Shown here: piece after piece, positions 50,070 through 59,685 of the stretch | Numbering within the stretch: the stretch's first letter is position 1 | How the letters are laid out: each line of letters starts with the position of its first letter | Assembly: GCA_036563805.1 (NCBI GenBank) | Contig: DATCLS010000056.1 | Span: 8,542-72,541, forward strand | From: DATCLS01 sp036563805 | GTDB taxonomy: Bacteria > Actinomycetota > Acidimicrobiia > Acidimicrobiales > VFJN01 | Reading direction: 5' to 3' | DNA: 64,000 nt | Position numbers and translations under genes: made by a program | Notes under the pieces: model-generated | Database searches by the model: none | Told to the model about the DNA's origin: nothing | The model's input: the letters and a program-made list of their open reading frames with translations, nothing else

Positions 50070-50091
50070 CCGAGCGCACCGATGCTCGGCC
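50070..50091. other. Small hairpin in the rplO-secY gap
   Basis: GCCGAGC/GCTCGGC, 7-bp stem with an 8-nt loop, 32 nt upstream of secY. Could be a leader stem or a weak attenuator; no T-tract. Confidence 0.35.
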
Positions 50092-50148
50092 GGCGTTGAG
50101 TAAGCCAGTCTTGCCCGCGGACGGGGCCTAGTTGCAATCCGGCCGCAA

Positions 50149-50643
50149 TCAGCGGTTCGCGAACTGGTTGCCCTTCACCGGCGGCCGCCGGTCGCCCCAC
50201 GGCTTGGGCAGGACCTCGGTCGAGCCCCCTGCGTCGGCGATCGCCTGGGCGGCCGACTTCGAGAAGGCGTGGGCCTTGACCGTGATGGCGCGGGACAGCT
50301 CGCCCCGGCCCAGGATCTTGACCAGCGCGCCCTTGTGCGTCAGCCCCTTGGCGTGGAGCGTCTCGGGGGTCACCTCGTCGAGACCCGACTCCTCGAGCGT
50401 GTCGAGGTTGATGGCCTGGTACTCGACCCGGAACGGGTTGTTGAAGCCCTTGAGCTTGGGCACCCGCATGTGCAGCGGCATCTGGCCGCCCTCGAACGAC
50501 GTGGGGACCGTGTCGCGGGCCCGCTGGCCCTTGGTGCCCCGGCCGGCGGTCTTGCCGCCCTTGCCGGCGATGCCCCGGCCCACGCGCTTGCGGGACTTGC
50601 TGGCTCCCTTGGCGGGCTTGAGATCGTGCAGCTTGATCGTCAT
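50149..50643 (-). CDS. rplO: 50S ribosomal protein L15
   Basis: 164 aa. Basic Gly-rich N-terminus (GRGIAGKGGKTAGRGTKGQ), EGGQMPLHMRVPKLKGF and a C-terminal EVLPKPWGD. Four nt after rpmD. Slightly longer than usual (about 147 aa) through its C-terminal residues. Confidence 0.97.
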   Translation of the reverse strand: MTIKLHDLKPAKGASKSRKRVGRGIAGKGGKTAGRGTKGQRARDTVPTSFEGGQMPLHMRVPKLKGFNNPFRVEYQAINLDTLEESGLDEVTPETLHAKGLTHKGALVKILGRGELSRAITVKAHAFSKSAAQAIADAGGSTEVLPKPWGDRRPPVKGNQFANR

Positions 50644-50647
50644 GGCT

Positions 50648-50842
50648 CTACGCCTGTTCTGAATCGGCGTCCTCCACCTTGACGAGGTGGGGGACCTTGG
50701 CGAGCATCCCGCGGATCTCGGGACGGTCGGGCAGGGTGTTCGTCCGGCCGATGCGGCCCAGGCCCAGCGCCCGCAGCGTGCCGCGGTGCTTGGGCTTGGC
50801 GCCGATCGACGAGCGGACCTGGGTCACGCGGAGGTCGGCCAT
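50648..50842 (-). CDS. rpmD: 50S ribosomal protein L30
   Basis: 64 aa from ATG 50842, overlapping the rpsE stop by 1 nt. LRVTQVRSSIGAKPKHRGTLRALGL is canonical. The longer frame upstream belongs to other genes' shadows. Confidence 0.96.
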   Translation of the reverse strand: MADLRVTQVRSSIGAKPKHRGTLRALGLGRIGRTNTLPDRPEIRGMLAKVPHLVKVEDADSEQA

Positions 50843-51468
50843 CAGGACGCGGCCTCCTGGGGCTCGGCGCGCTCGCGCTCGCTCTCCTTGTAGGCGTTCC
50901 ACAGGGCGCCGGGCATGATCTCCTCCGGCGACAGGCCCCGGGCCTTGGCCACCTCGTCGGGCCGCTTGAGGGCCTTGAGGCCGGCGATCGTGGCGCGGGC
51001 CACATTGATGTGGTTGGACGAGCCGAGCGACTTGCACAGCACGTCCTTGATGCCGGCCTCCTCGAGGATGGCGCGGGCGGCACCGCCGGCGATGACGCCG
51101 GTACCGGGGGCGGCGGGCTTGATGTAGACGCGCCCGGCCCCCATCTCGCCCACCACGGGGTGGACGATGGTCGTGCCGGCCAGCGGCACCTTGAACAGGT
51201 TCTTGCGGGCCTCCTCGGTGCCCTTCTGGATGGCGAGGGGCACCTCCTTGGCCTTGCCGTAGCCCAGGCCGACGCGGCCGTTGCCGTCGCCGATCACCAC
51301 CAGCGCGGTGAACGAGAAGCGCCGGCCGCCCTTGACCACCTTGGCGACCCGGTTGATGTTGATGACCCGCGACTCGTGCAGCGTGGCGTCGCCCGAGGCC
51401 CGCGGGTTGTCGCGGGGCTCGCGCGGCTGCCGGTCGCGGGAGGGACGGTTGCCGGATCCGTTGGCCAT
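50842..51468 (-). CDS. rpsE: 30S ribosomal protein S5
   Basis: 208 aa. An N-terminal basic/disordered extension of about 28 residues, then VININRVAKVVKGGRRFSF, GDGNGRVGLGYGKAKEVP and KSLGSSNHINVARATI. Overlaps rplR and rpmD by single nucleotides (TGATG). Confidence 0.98.
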   Translation of the reverse strand: MANGSGNRPSRDRQPREPRDNPRASGDATLHESRVININRVAKVVKGGRRFSFTALVVIGDGNGRVGLGYGKAKEVPLAIQKGTEEARKNLFKVPLAGTTIVHPVVGEMGAGRVYIKPAAPGTGVIAGGAARAILEEAGIKDVLCKSLGSSNHINVARATIAGLKALKRPDEVAKARGLSPEEIMPGALWNAYKESERERAEPQEAAS

Positions 51469-51830
51469 CAGAACTCCAGTCCTGCTTCTCGGGCGCCCTC
51501 GGCCACGGCGGCGACCCGCCCGTGGTAGAGGAAGCCGCCCCGGTCGAAGACGACCTTGCTGACACCCGCCTCGCGGGCGCGCTCGGCGACGAGGCGCCCG
51601 ACCTTGGCCGCGGCCTCCTTGTTGCCGCTGCCGGAGCGCAGCGGTGCCTCGTAGGTCGAGGCGGCGGCCAGCGTCCGGCCGGCGCGGTCGTCGATGACCT
51701 GGGCCGAGATGTGCTTGTTCGAGCGGAACACGGCGAGGCGCGGCCGCTCGGCGGTGCCCCGGACGCGCTTGCGGACCCGGGTGTGCCGCTTGATGCGTGC
51801 GTTCCGCTTGTGCTTGGCGCTGTTGCTCAT
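51468..51830 (-). CDS. rplR: 50S ribosomal protein L18
   Basis: 120 aa. 5S rRNA-binding protein with RVRGTAERPRLAVFRSNKHISAQVIDD-type core (HISAQVIDD) and the C-terminal FDRGGFLYHGRVAAVAEGAREAGL. Confidence 0.98.
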   Translation of the reverse strand: MSNSAKHKRNARIKRHTRVRKRVRGTAERPRLAVFRSNKHISAQVIDDRAGRTLAAASTYEAPLRSGSGNKEAAAKVGRLVAERAREAGVSKVVFDRGGFLYHGRVAAVAEGAREAGLEF

Positions 51831-51848
51831 GGCGTTCTTCCTCTGGCG

Positions 51849-52388
51849 CTACTTGCCGGCCTTGCCGGCCTTGCGCTGCACGTGCTCGCCGACGTAGCGC
51901 ACGCCCTTGCCCTTGTAGGGCTCGGGCTCGCGCCAGGCTCGGATGTCGGCGGCCACCTGGCCCACCAACTCCTTGTCGATGCCGGACACGACGATGCGGT
52001 TGGGGGCGGGGACCTCGAAGGTGATGCCCTCGGGCGCCGTGACGTTGACGGGGTGGCTGAAGCCGAGGGCCAGCTCGATGGCGTTCTGGCCCCGCGCCGT
52101 GGCGCGGTAGCCGACGCCGACGATCTCGAGCTCCTTGCGGAAGCCCTCGGTCACCCCGACGACCATGTTGTTCACGAGCGACCGCACGAGGCCGTGGAGG
52201 GCCCGGTTCTGGCGCTCGTCGTTGGGGCGGACGACGGTGAGCGTGTCGCCGTTGTCCTCGACCTTGATGGCGCCCGGGATCGTGCGCTCGAGCGTGCCCT
52301 TGGGGCCGGTGACCGTGATGTGGTTGCCCTGGACGTCGACGTCGACGCCGAGGGGCACGTTGATGGGGGCCTTTCCGACGCGGCTCAT
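51849..52388 (-). CDS. rplF: 50S ribosomal protein L6
   Basis: 179 aa. MSRVGKAPINVP start, VTGPKGTLERTIPG, NNMVVGVTEGF and the C-terminal EPEPYKGKGVRYVGEHV, all canonical. Seven nt after rpsH. Confidence 0.98.
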   Translation of the reverse strand: MSRVGKAPINVPLGVDVDVQGNHITVTGPKGTLERTIPGAIKVEDNGDTLTVVRPNDERQNRALHGLVRSLVNNMVVGVTEGFRKELEIVGVGYRATARGQNAIELALGFSHPVNVTAPEGITFEVPAPNRIVVSGIDKELVGQVAADIRAWREPEPYKGKGVRYVGEHVQRKAGKAGK

Positions 52389-52395
52389 GTCATCC

Positions 52396-52800
52396 CTACC
52401 ACACGTAGCAGAGGACCTCGCCGCCGACCCGGCGCTTGCGCGCCTCGCGGTCGGACAGCAGACCCTGGCTGGTCGAGAGCACGGCGACCCCGAGCCCGCC
52501 CAGGACGCGCGGCACCTCGGTCGCCTTGGAGTAGACGCGGAGGCCGGGCTTGGACACCCGCTTGATGCCCGAGATGGTGCGGGCCCGCTCGGGGCTGTAC
52601 TTCATGCGGATCACGAGGGTGCGGCCGGGCTTGCCCGGGTTCTCCTCGGTGTCGAAGCCCGCGATGTAGCCCTCCTTTTCGAGGACCGTGGCCAGCGCCT
52701 CCTTGAGCTTGGAGGACGGCATGCGCACCTCGTCGTGCATCGCGGTGTTGGCGTTGCGGATGCGGGTGAGCATGTCCGCGATGGGGTCGGTCATCGTCAT
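52396..52800 (-). CDS. rpsH: 30S ribosomal protein S8
   Basis: 134 aa as drawn; ATG at codon 3 (52794, MTDPIADMLTRIRNAN) is the usual family start. C-terminal VLGGLGVAVLSTSQGLLSDREA and GGEVLCYVW. S8 is the classical spc-operon autoregulator in E. coli; no matching mRNA site was identified. Confidence 0.97.
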   Translation of the reverse strand: MTMTDPIADMLTRIRNANTAMHDEVRMPSSKLKEALATVLEKEGYIAGFDTEENPGKPGRTLVIRMKYSPERARTISGIKRVSKPGLRVYSKATEVPRVLGGLGVAVLSTSQGLLSDREARKRRVGGEVLCYVW

Positions 52801-52816
52801 GTGTCGTTGCCTCCCC

Positions 52817-53002
52817 TCACCAGCTCGCCTTGGTCACGCCGGGCAGCTCGCCGGCGTGCGCCAGCTCCCGCAGGCAGATGCGGCACAGCCCGAACTTGCG
52901 GAACACCGAGTGCGGCCGGCCGCACCGCCGGCAGCGGGTGTAGGCCCGCACCTTGAACTTGGGCTTGCGCTGCTGCTTGTTGATGAGCGCCTTCTTCGCC
53001 AT
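52817..53002 (-). CDS. rpsZ: 30S ribosomal protein S14, zinc-binding type Z
   Basis: 61 aa with the zinc ribbon CRRC...CRIC (CxxC-x12-CxxC), MAKKALINKQQRKPKFKVR start and GELPGVTKASW end. Short, zinc-bearing form typical of Gram-positives. Four nt after rplE. Confidence 0.97.
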   Translation of the reverse strand: MAKKALINKQQRKPKFKVRAYTRCRRCGRPHSVFRKFGLCRICLRELAHAGELPGVTKASW

Positions 53003-53005
53003 GGT

Positions 53006-53581
53006 TCACTGACCCTCGCGCGTGAAAGGGAATCCGAGCGCCAGGAGAAGCGCGCGCCCCTCGGCGTCGGTGCTCGCCGTGGTCACGATCGTGATGTCCA
53101 TGCCACGGGGCTGGTCGATGCTGTCGTAGTCGATCTCGGGGAACACGAGCTGCTCGGTGAGACCGAACGTGTAGTTGCCGTGGCCGTCGAAGCTCCGCGG
53201 GCTCAGGCCCCGGAAGTCACGGATGCGGGGGATGGCGATCGAGATGAGGCGATCGAGGAACTCCCACATGCGGTCGCCCCGCAGCGTGACCTTGCAGCCG
53301 ATGGCGTTGCCCTCGCGGAGCTTGAAGCCGGCGATCGACTTCTTGGCCCGGGTCACGAGCGGCTTCTGGCCGGTGATGACCGCGAGGTCGCGCTGCGCGC
53401 CCTCGAGCAGCGACGCCTGCTGGGTGGCGCCGCCCACGCCCATGTTGACCACGATCTTGGTCAGGCGCGGGACCTGCATGACGTTGCGCAGGCCGAGCTC
53501 GTTCTTGAGGTTCTCCCGCAGCGTCTCGTTGTAGCGGACCTTGAGCCGCGGGGTCGGGTAGTCGGTGGTCGTGGCGCTCAT
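53006..53581 (-). CDS. rplE: 50S ribosomal protein L5
   Basis: 191 aa from ATG 53581, overlapping rplX by 4 nt (ATGA). LRNVMQVPRLTKIVVNMGVG, TGQKPLVTRAKKSIAGFKLR and DQPRGMDITIVTTA. Binds 5S rRNA. Confidence 0.98.
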   Translation of the reverse strand: MSATTTDYPTPRLKVRYNETLRENLKNELGLRNVMQVPRLTKIVVNMGVGGATQQASLLEGAQRDLAVITGQKPLVTRAKKSIAGFKLREGNAIGCKVTLRGDRMWEFLDRLISIAIPRIRDFRGLSPRSFDGHGNYTFGLTEQLVFPEIDYDSIDQPRGMDITIVTTASTDAEGRALLLALGFPFTREGQ

Positions 53582-53901
53582 GAGATCTCGCCCTCGCACT
53601 TGCGGCAGATTCGGGCCTTGGCGCCCGAGGCGTCGACCTTGAACCCGACCCGGGTCGGCTTGCCGCAGGACGGGCACACCAGCGCGACGTTCGACACCGG
53701 GATCGGCATGTCCTTGTCGATGATGCCGCCCTGCTGATTCGCCTGGGTGGGGCGCTGGTGCTTCTTGGCGATGTTCACGCCGTCGACGATCACCTTGCCG
53801 GAGCGGGGGAAGGCGCGCATGACCTCGCCTTCCTTGCCCCGGTCCTTGCCGGTGAGCACGCGGACGCGGTCGCCCTTGCGAATCTTCAGTCCAGCCATCA
53901 C
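53578..53901 (-). CDS. rplX: 50S ribosomal protein L24
   Basis: 107 aa as drawn; a second ATG at 53898 gives the usual MAGLKIRKGDRVRVLTGKD. KOW motif and the C-terminal zinc-ribbon-like CPSCGKPTRVG / CRKCEGEI with two CxxC pairs. Overlaps rplN by 4 nt at the drawn start. Confidence 0.97.
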   Translation of the reverse strand: MMAGLKIRKGDRVRVLTGKDRGKEGEVMRAFPRSGKVIVDGVNIAKKHQRPTQANQQGGIIDKDMPIPVSNVALVCPSCGKPTRVGFKVDASGAKARICRKCEGEIS

Positions 53902-54266
53902 AGGACCTCGGGGGCGAGTGAGACGATCTTCATGAACCGCTTGTCGCGCAGCTCGCGCCCGACCGGCCCGAAGATGCGGGTCCCCCGCGGGTTGCGGTCG
54001 TTGCCGATGAGCACGGCGGCGTTCTCGTCGAAGCGGATGTAGCTGCCGTCGGGGCGGCGGCGCTCCTTCTTGGTGCGCACGATCACGCAGCGCACGACGT
54101 CGCCGCGCTTGACCGCAGCGCCCGGGATGGCGTCCTTCACGGTGGCCACGAAGACGTCGCCGATCGAGGCGTAGCGGCGGCGGGAGCCGCCGAGCACCTT
54201 GATGACGAGCACCTCCTTGGCGCCGCTGTTGTCGGCGACCTTGAGGCGGGACTCCTGCTGGATCAT
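53898..54266 (-). CDS. rplN: 50S ribosomal protein L14
   Basis: 122 aa from ATG 54266 (MIQQESRLKVADNSGAKEVL), the invariant family start; an in-frame GTG/ATG further upstream would add non-conserved residues. Ends RDKRFMKIVSLAPEVL. Confidence 0.98.
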   Translation of the reverse strand: MIQQESRLKVADNSGAKEVLVIKVLGGSRRRYASIGDVFVATVKDAIPGAAVKRGDVVRCVIVRTKKERRRPDGSYIRFDENAAVLIGNDRNPRGTRIFGPVGRELRDKRFMKIVSLAPEVL

Positions 54267-54268
54267 GG

Positions 54269-54553
54269 CTACTTCGCCCTCTCCAGGATCTCGACCAGCC
54301 GCCACCGCTTGTGCTTCGAGTAGGGCCGGGTCTCGACGATGCGCACGCGGTCGCCCACGCGCAGCTCGTTGTTCTCGTCGTGGGCCTGGAAGCGGCGGGT
54401 CCGCACCATCGTCTTCTTGTAGAGCGGGTGCGGCTTGCGGGTCTCGACGACGACCACGGCCGTCTTGTCCATGGCGGTCGACGCCACGACGCCCTCGCGC
54501 ACCTTGCGCGCGCCGCGTCGGGACGACGTCGCCGTGGTGGTGGACTCAGCCAT
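54269..54553 (-). CDS. rpsQ: 30S ribosomal protein S17
   Basis: 94 aa. Short basic N-terminal extension, then REGVVASTAMDKTAVVVVE, KTMVRTRRFQAHDEN and IVETRPYSKHKRWRLVEI. Its ATG overlaps the rpmC stop by 1 nt. Confidence 0.97.
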   Translation of the reverse strand: MAESTTTATSSRRGARKVREGVVASTAMDKTAVVVVETRKPHPLYKKTMVRTRRFQAHDENNELRVGDRVRIVETRPYSKHKRWRLVEILERAK

Positions 54554-54783
54554 CAGGCGTTCTCCTCACTGGTGGCGGCCAGCTCCTCGGCGGCCGCGAT
54601 CTCGCGGGCCCGCAGCTCGGTCTCGAGGCGGGCGATGTCCCGACGGACCTGCTTGATGCGGGCGTAGTTCGTCAGCTGACCGGTGGCGTTCTGGAAGCGC
54701 AGCTTGAACAGCTCGTCCTTGGCCTCGGCCAGGCGGTCGAGCAGGGCGCCGTCGTCGAGGTCGTGGAACGTCTCCTTCGGCAT
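54553..54783 (-). CDS. rpmC: 50S ribosomal protein L29
   Basis: 76 aa from ATG 54783 (MPKETFHDLDDGALLDRLAE). Helical hairpin with ELFKLRFQNATGQLTN and IKQVRRDIARLETELRARE; a short acidic tail follows. Confidence 0.97.
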   Translation of the reverse strand: MPKETFHDLDDGALLDRLAEAKDELFKLRFQNATGQLTNYARIKQVRRDIARLETELRAREIAAAEELAATSEENA

Positions 54784-54785
54784 CG

Positions 54786-55202
54786 CTAGAGCGCCTCCTC
54801 CCGGGTCACGAAGCGCGCCTTGATGGGCAGCTTCTGGATGGCCCGCTCGATGGCGGCCCGGGCGATGTCCGGGTCCGGGTACGACAGCTCGAACAGCACG
54901 CGGCCGGGGCGCACGACGGCGACCCAGCGCTCGGGGTTGCCCTTGCCCGAGCCCATGCGGGTCTCGGCCGGCTTCTGGGTCACCGGCTTGTCGGGGAAGA
55001 CGTTGATCCAGACCTTGCCGCCCCGCTTGATGTGGCGGGTCATGGCGATACGGGCCGCCTCGATCTGGCGGGCCGTGATCCACCCCGGCTCGAGGGCCTG
55101 GATGCCGAACTCGCCGGCGATGACCTCGGTCCCGCCCTTGGCGACACCCTTCATGCGACCGCGGTGGTGCTTGCGGTGCGCGACCTTGCGCGGCATCAAC
55201 AT
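54786..55202 (-). CDS. rplP: 50S ribosomal protein L16
   Basis: 138 aa; starts at 55202 or, more typically for the family, ATG 55196 (MPRKVAHRKHHRGRMKG). GTEVIAGEFGIQALEPGWITARQIE and ETRMGSGKGNPERWVAVV are canonical. Confidence 0.98.
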   Translation of the reverse strand: MLMPRKVAHRKHHRGRMKGVAKGGTEVIAGEFGIQALEPGWITARQIEAARIAMTRHIKRGGKVWINVFPDKPVTQKPAETRMGSGKGNPERWVAVVRPGRVLFELSYPDPDIARAAIERAIQKLPIKARFVTREEAL

Positions 55203-55203
55203 G

Positions 55204-56129
<926 letters not shown>

Positions 56130-56130
<1 letters not shown>

Positions 56131-56867
56131 TACTTCTTCTCTTCCTCGTCGGCCTCGGACTCCTCGGCGTCGGCGACGGCGTCGGCGTCCTCGGGCTCCG
56201 CCGCGGACGCCTCGGCGTCCTCCGCCTCGTCGGCGTCGGCGGCTTCGTCGTCGGCTTCCTCGGCCTGGGCGGCCTCCTCGGCGTCGGCCACGGTCTCGTC
56301 GGTGGGCTCGCCGCCGGCGACGTCCTCGTCGGTGGGGGTCTCGGTGGCCTCGGTCTCCTCGGACGTCGACTCCGGCTGGACCTGCTCACCCCGGCTGCGG
56401 GCGACGCGGGCCCGGCGGGCCTCGCGGGCGGCCCGGCCCCGGGCGCCGGCCACCGGGCCGGTCGCGGCCCGCTTGGCCTCGACCTTGGCCGCCATCTCCG
56501 GCGGCATGGGGCTGACGATGATCGTGATGTGGCAGGTGCGCTTGCGGATGCGGGTGGCGCGGCCCCGGGCTCGGGGGCGCCAGCGCTTCAGCGTCGGGCC
56601 CTCGTCCGCGTAGCAGGCCGAGATGTACAGCGACTCGCCGTCGAGCTCGTCGTTGTGCTCGGCGTTGGCGATGGCCGACGCCAGCACCTTGCCGATGACC
56701 TCGGCCGCCTTCCGGTCGGTGAACCGGAGGACGTCGGCGGCCTCGTCGACCGGCAGGCCGCGGATGAGGTCGAGCACGGCCCGCGCCTTGGGGGCCGACA
56801 TGCGAGCGTAGCGGTGCTGGGCGCGGGTGCCCGGGCGCTCGTTGGTCTTGGTGATGGTCGCGACCAT
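56130..56867 (-). CDS. rplV: 50S ribosomal protein L22 with ~130-residue acidic tail
   Basis: 245 aa, about twice the usual length. Residues 1 to about 120 are a normal L22 (ARMSAPKARAVLDLIRGLPV, SAIANAEHN, RPRARGRATRIRKRTCHITI). A basic linker (ARGRAAREARRARVARSRG) leads into an Asp/Glu/Ala/Thr-rich segment ending EADEEEKK. Such a tail would have to project from the ribosome surface rather than the exit tunnel. Confidence 0.97.
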
Positions 56868-56870
56868 GGC

Positions 56871-57155
56871 CTATCGCCTCCCCCGGGCGCCCTTCTCCTG
56901 TCCCGCGTGGTAGCGGAACGTGCGGGTGGGGGCGAACTCGCCGAGCTTGTGCCCGACCATCGACTCGGTGATGTAGACGGGCACGTGCTTGCGGCCGTCG
57001 TGCACGGCGACCGTGTGCCCGACCATGTCGGGGATGATCGTGGAGCGGCGAGACCAGGTCTTGATGACCTTCTTCTCGCCCTTGCTGTTGAGGGCGTCGA
57101 CCTTGCGGAGCAGGTGCTCGTCGACGAAGGGGCCCTTCTTCAGGGAACGAGGCAT
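56871..57155 (-). CDS. rpsS: 30S ribosomal protein S19
   Basis: 94 aa. MPRSLKKGPFVDEHLLRKV, KTWSRRSTIIPDMVGHTVAVH and GHKLGEFAPTRTFRYH, all canonical. Confidence 0.98.
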   Translation of the reverse strand: MPRSLKKGPFVDEHLLRKVDALNSKGEKKVIKTWSRRSTIIPDMVGHTVAVHDGRKHVPVYITESMVGHKLGEFAPTRTFRYHAGQEKGARGRR

Positions 57156-57161
57156 GACGAG

Positions 57162-57998
57162 TTACCTCCGCGCGCCGCGGGTCCGGCGGCGACGAACGAT
57201 GAGCTTGTCGGACGGCTGGTTCTTCTTGCGGGTGCGGCCCTCGGGCTTGCCCCAGGGCGACACCGGGTGGCGGCCGCCCGACGACTTGCCCTCGCCACCG
57301 CCGAGCGGGTGGTCGACGGGGTTCATGGCCACGCCGCGGGTCTGCGGGCGCACGCCCTTCCAGCGGTTGCGGCCGGCCTTGCCCAGCTTGATGAGCTCGT
57401 GCTCGGCGTTGCCGACCTCGCCGACGGTGGCCCGGCAGTCGAGCGACACCCGGCGCATCTCGGTGGACGGCAGGCGCAGCGTGGCGTACGCGCCCTCCTT
57501 GGCCAGCAGCACGACCGACGACCCGGCGGAGCGGGCCATCTTGCCGCCGGCGCCCGGCCGCAGCTCGACGTTGTGGACGGTGGTGCCGACCGGGATGTAG
57601 CGGAGCGGCAGCGCGTTGCCGGGCCGGATCTCGGAGCCCTGGCCCGACTGCAGCGTGTCGCCCACCGCCACGCCCTTGGGGGCGAGGATGTAGCGCTTCT
57701 CGCCGTCGAGGTAGTGGAGCAGCGCGATGCGGCAGCTGCGGTTGGGGTCGTACTCGATGGCGGCGACCTTGGCGGGCACGCCGTCCTTGTTCCGGCGGAA
57801 GTCGATGATGCGGTACCGCTGCTTGTGGCCGCCGCCCCGGTGGCGGGCCGTCTTGCGCCCGTGCACGTTGCGGCCACCGGTCGACGACTTCTTGGCCACG
57901 AGCGACCGCTCGGGCTTGTCGCGCGTGATCTCGGAGAAGTCGGAGACGGTCTGGAACCGCCGGCCGGGGCTGGTGGGGTTGCGCTTGCGAAGTGGCAT
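57162..57998 (-). CDS. rplB: 50S ribosomal protein L2
   Basis: 278 aa. GRNVHGRKTARHRGGGHKQ, RIALLHYLDGEKRYILAP and the peptidyl-transferase-proximal GVAMNPVDHPLGGGEGKSSG loop with its conserved His are present. Confidence 0.98.
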   Translation of the reverse strand: MPLRKRNPTSPGRRFQTVSDFSEITRDKPERSLVAKKSSTGGRNVHGRKTARHRGGGHKQRYRIIDFRRNKDGVPAKVAAIEYDPNRSCRIALLHYLDGEKRYILAPKGVAVGDTLQSGQGSEIRPGNALPLRYIPVGTTVHNVELRPGAGGKMARSAGSSVVLLAKEGAYATLRLPSTEMRRVSLDCRATVGEVGNAEHELIKLGKAGRNRWKGVRPQTRGVAMNPVDHPLGGGEGKSSGGRHPVSPWGKPEGRTRKKNQPSDKLIVRRRRTRGARR

Positions 57999-58010
57999 GT
58001 CGCTACTCGA

Positions 58011-58301
58011 TCAGTCCTGGAAGAGGTCGATCTCGTCGCCCTCGACGAGGGTGACGATCGCCCGCTTCGTGTCGGGACGCTTGCCGTAGGTGAAGGTGCG
58101 CCGGTTGCGCTTGCGCTTCCCCGGCCGGTTGAGCGTGTTCACCTTGGCGACCCGGACGCCGAAGATCTCCTGGACGGCGTCGCGGATCTCGGGCTTGGAG
58201 GCGTCGGGGTGCACGGTGAACGTGTAGGCCCCCTGCTCCATGAGGGCGTAGGACTTCTCGCTCACGACCGGAGCGATGATCACGTCACGGGGGTTCTTCA
58301 C
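58011..58301 (-). CDS. rplW: 50S ribosomal protein L23
   Basis: 96 aa from GTG 58301 (KNPRDVIIAPVVSEKSYAL), overlapping the rplD stop (GTGA). VAKVNTLNRPGKRKRNRRTF and KRAIVTLVEGDEIDLF. Forms part of the exit-site platform. Confidence 0.97.
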   Translation of the reverse strand: MKNPRDVIIAPVVSEKSYALMEQGAYTFTVHPDASKPEIRDAVQEIFGVRVAKVNTLNRPGKRKRNRRTFTYGKRPDTKRAIVTLVEGDEIDLFQD

Positions 58302-58963
58302 GATGCGTCCTCCGCCTCGGGCTCGTCCGCCGCCTTCGGCTCCTCCGCCGCCTTGGGCTGGGGCAGCGAGTCCTTCGTGAACACGACGTAGTCGCTCACC
58401 AGGACGTCGTAGGCGTTGAGCTGGTCGGTCGTGAGCACGTGCACGTTGGGCAGGTTGCGCAGGCTCTTCCACACGACCTCGTCGTCGCGGGTGAGCACGG
58501 CGAGCACCCGGCCCTCGGCGCCGACCTTGGCGAGGATCTCGGCCGCCGAGCGGGTGCTGGGGGCGTCGAGGCCCCACTCGTCGAGCACGATGACCTTGTC
58601 GTCGGCGCGCCGGTCGGACAGGGCGGAGGCCAGGGCCAGCCGCACCATCTTCTTCGGCGTGCGCTGCTTGTAGCTGCGGGGCTTGGGCCCGAGGGCGATG
58701 CCGCCGCCCCGCCATTGGGGGGCGCGGATCGAGCCCTGCCGGGACCGGCCGGTGCCCTTCTGGCGCCAGGGCTTGGCCCCGCCGCCGGCCACCTCGGCCC
58801 GGGTCTTGGTCGACTGGGTGCCGGCGCGGCGGGCGGCGAGCTGGGCCGTGACGACCTGGTGCATGACCGGGACGTTGGGCTCGACGGCGAACAGCGCGTC
58901 GTCGACGTCGACCGAGCCCGAGGCCTCGCCGGTGCCGACCTTGGTGACGGAGATCGTGGCCAT
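58298..58963 (-). CDS. rplD: 50S ribosomal protein L4
   Basis: 221 aa. QVVTAQLAARRAGTQSTKTR, GGGAKPWRQKGTGRSRQGS loop, and the globular domain ending in a short Glu/Ala-rich tail. L4 autoregulates the S10 operon in E. coli through a leader RNA; the rplC leader here is structured. Confidence 0.98.
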   Translation of the reverse strand: MATISVTKVGTGEASGSVDVDDALFAVEPNVPVMHQVVTAQLAARRAGTQSTKTRAEVAGGGAKPWRQKGTGRSRQGSIRAPQWRGGGIALGPKPRSYKQRTPKKMVRLALASALSDRRADDKVIVLDEWGLDAPSTRSAAEILAKVGAEGRVLAVLTRDDEVVWKSLRNLPNVHVLTTDQLNAYDVLVSDYVVFTKDSLPQPKAAEEPKAADEPEAEDAS

Positions 58964-58965
58964 GT

Positions 58966-59628
58966 TCAGCTCCTCTTGGCGCCGTTCTTGGCCGCGCCCT
59001 TGACGGCGTCGCGCACGAGGACGAGCGCGCCGTTGGGACCGGGCACCGACCCCTTCACGAGCAGCAGCTCGCGCTCGGCGTCGGCCTGGACGACCGTGAG
59101 GTTGAGGGTGGTGGTCTTGCGCCGGCCGGCCTGGCCCGCCATACGGGTGCCGGGGAAGACGCGGGACGGCGTGGCGCAGGCGCCGATGGCGCCCGGGGCT
59201 CGGTGGACCCGGTGGGCGCCGTGGCTGGCGCCCAGGCCCCGGAAGCCGTGGCGCTTCATCACGCCGCTGAAGCCCTTGCCCTTGCTGACCGACGTGACGT
59301 CGACCAGCTCGCCCGAGGAGAGCACGTCGACGCCGATCTGCTGGCCGACCTCGTAGTCGCTCACGTCGTCGAGCCGCAGCTCGACGAGCTTGACGCCGGG
59401 TTCGACACCAGCCTTCTCGTAGTGGCCGGCGAGGGGCTTGGTGAGCTTGCTGGGCTTGCGAACACCGAAGGTCACCTGGAGCGCGCTGTAGCCGTCGCGC
59501 TCGGGCGTCTTCACCTGGACCACGCGGCAGGGACGGACGCGCAGGACCGTGACGGGCACGACGCGGTTGTCGTCGTCCCAGACCTGTGTCATGCCGACCT
59601 TCTCGCCGACGATCGCTCTAGTGGCCAT
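58966..59628 (-). CDS. rplC: 50S ribosomal protein L3
   Basis: 220 aa. GEKVGMTQVWDDDNRVVPVTVL, TSVSKGKGFSGVMKRHGFRG and GRRKTTTLNLTVV are canonical. In this genome it is the first gene of its ribosomal cluster because rpsJ lies 3.8 kb away beyond a plus-strand island; its 5' region carries two hairpins. Confidence 0.98.
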   Translation of the reverse strand: MATRAIVGEKVGMTQVWDDDNRVVPVTVLRVRPCRVVQVKTPERDGYSALQVTFGVRKPSKLTKPLAGHYEKAGVEPGVKLVELRLDDVSDYEVGQQIGVDVLSSGELVDVTSVSKGKGFSGVMKRHGFRGLGASHGAHRVHRAPGAIGACATPSRVFPGTRMAGQAGRRKTTTLNLTVVQADAERELLLVKGSVPGPNGALVLVRDAVKGAAKNGAKRS

Positions 59629-59640
59629 GCGGCTGTCTTT

Positions 59641-59685
59641 CTCGCTTCACGCGAGCGCTCCGCACGGGAAGACCCGGCGGAGCGC
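59641..59685 (-). promoter_or_regulatory. Structured 5' leader of rplC (two hairpins)
   Basis: Large stem GCGCTCCGC (59655-59663) with GCGGAGCGC (59677-59685), continued inside by CGGG/CCCG around a 4-nt loop, and a second stem CTCGC/GCGAG (59641-59655) ending 12 nt before the rplC ATG. Placement suggests control of the ribosomal operon, possibly by L4 or another r-protein; the regulator is inference. Confidence 0.6.
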
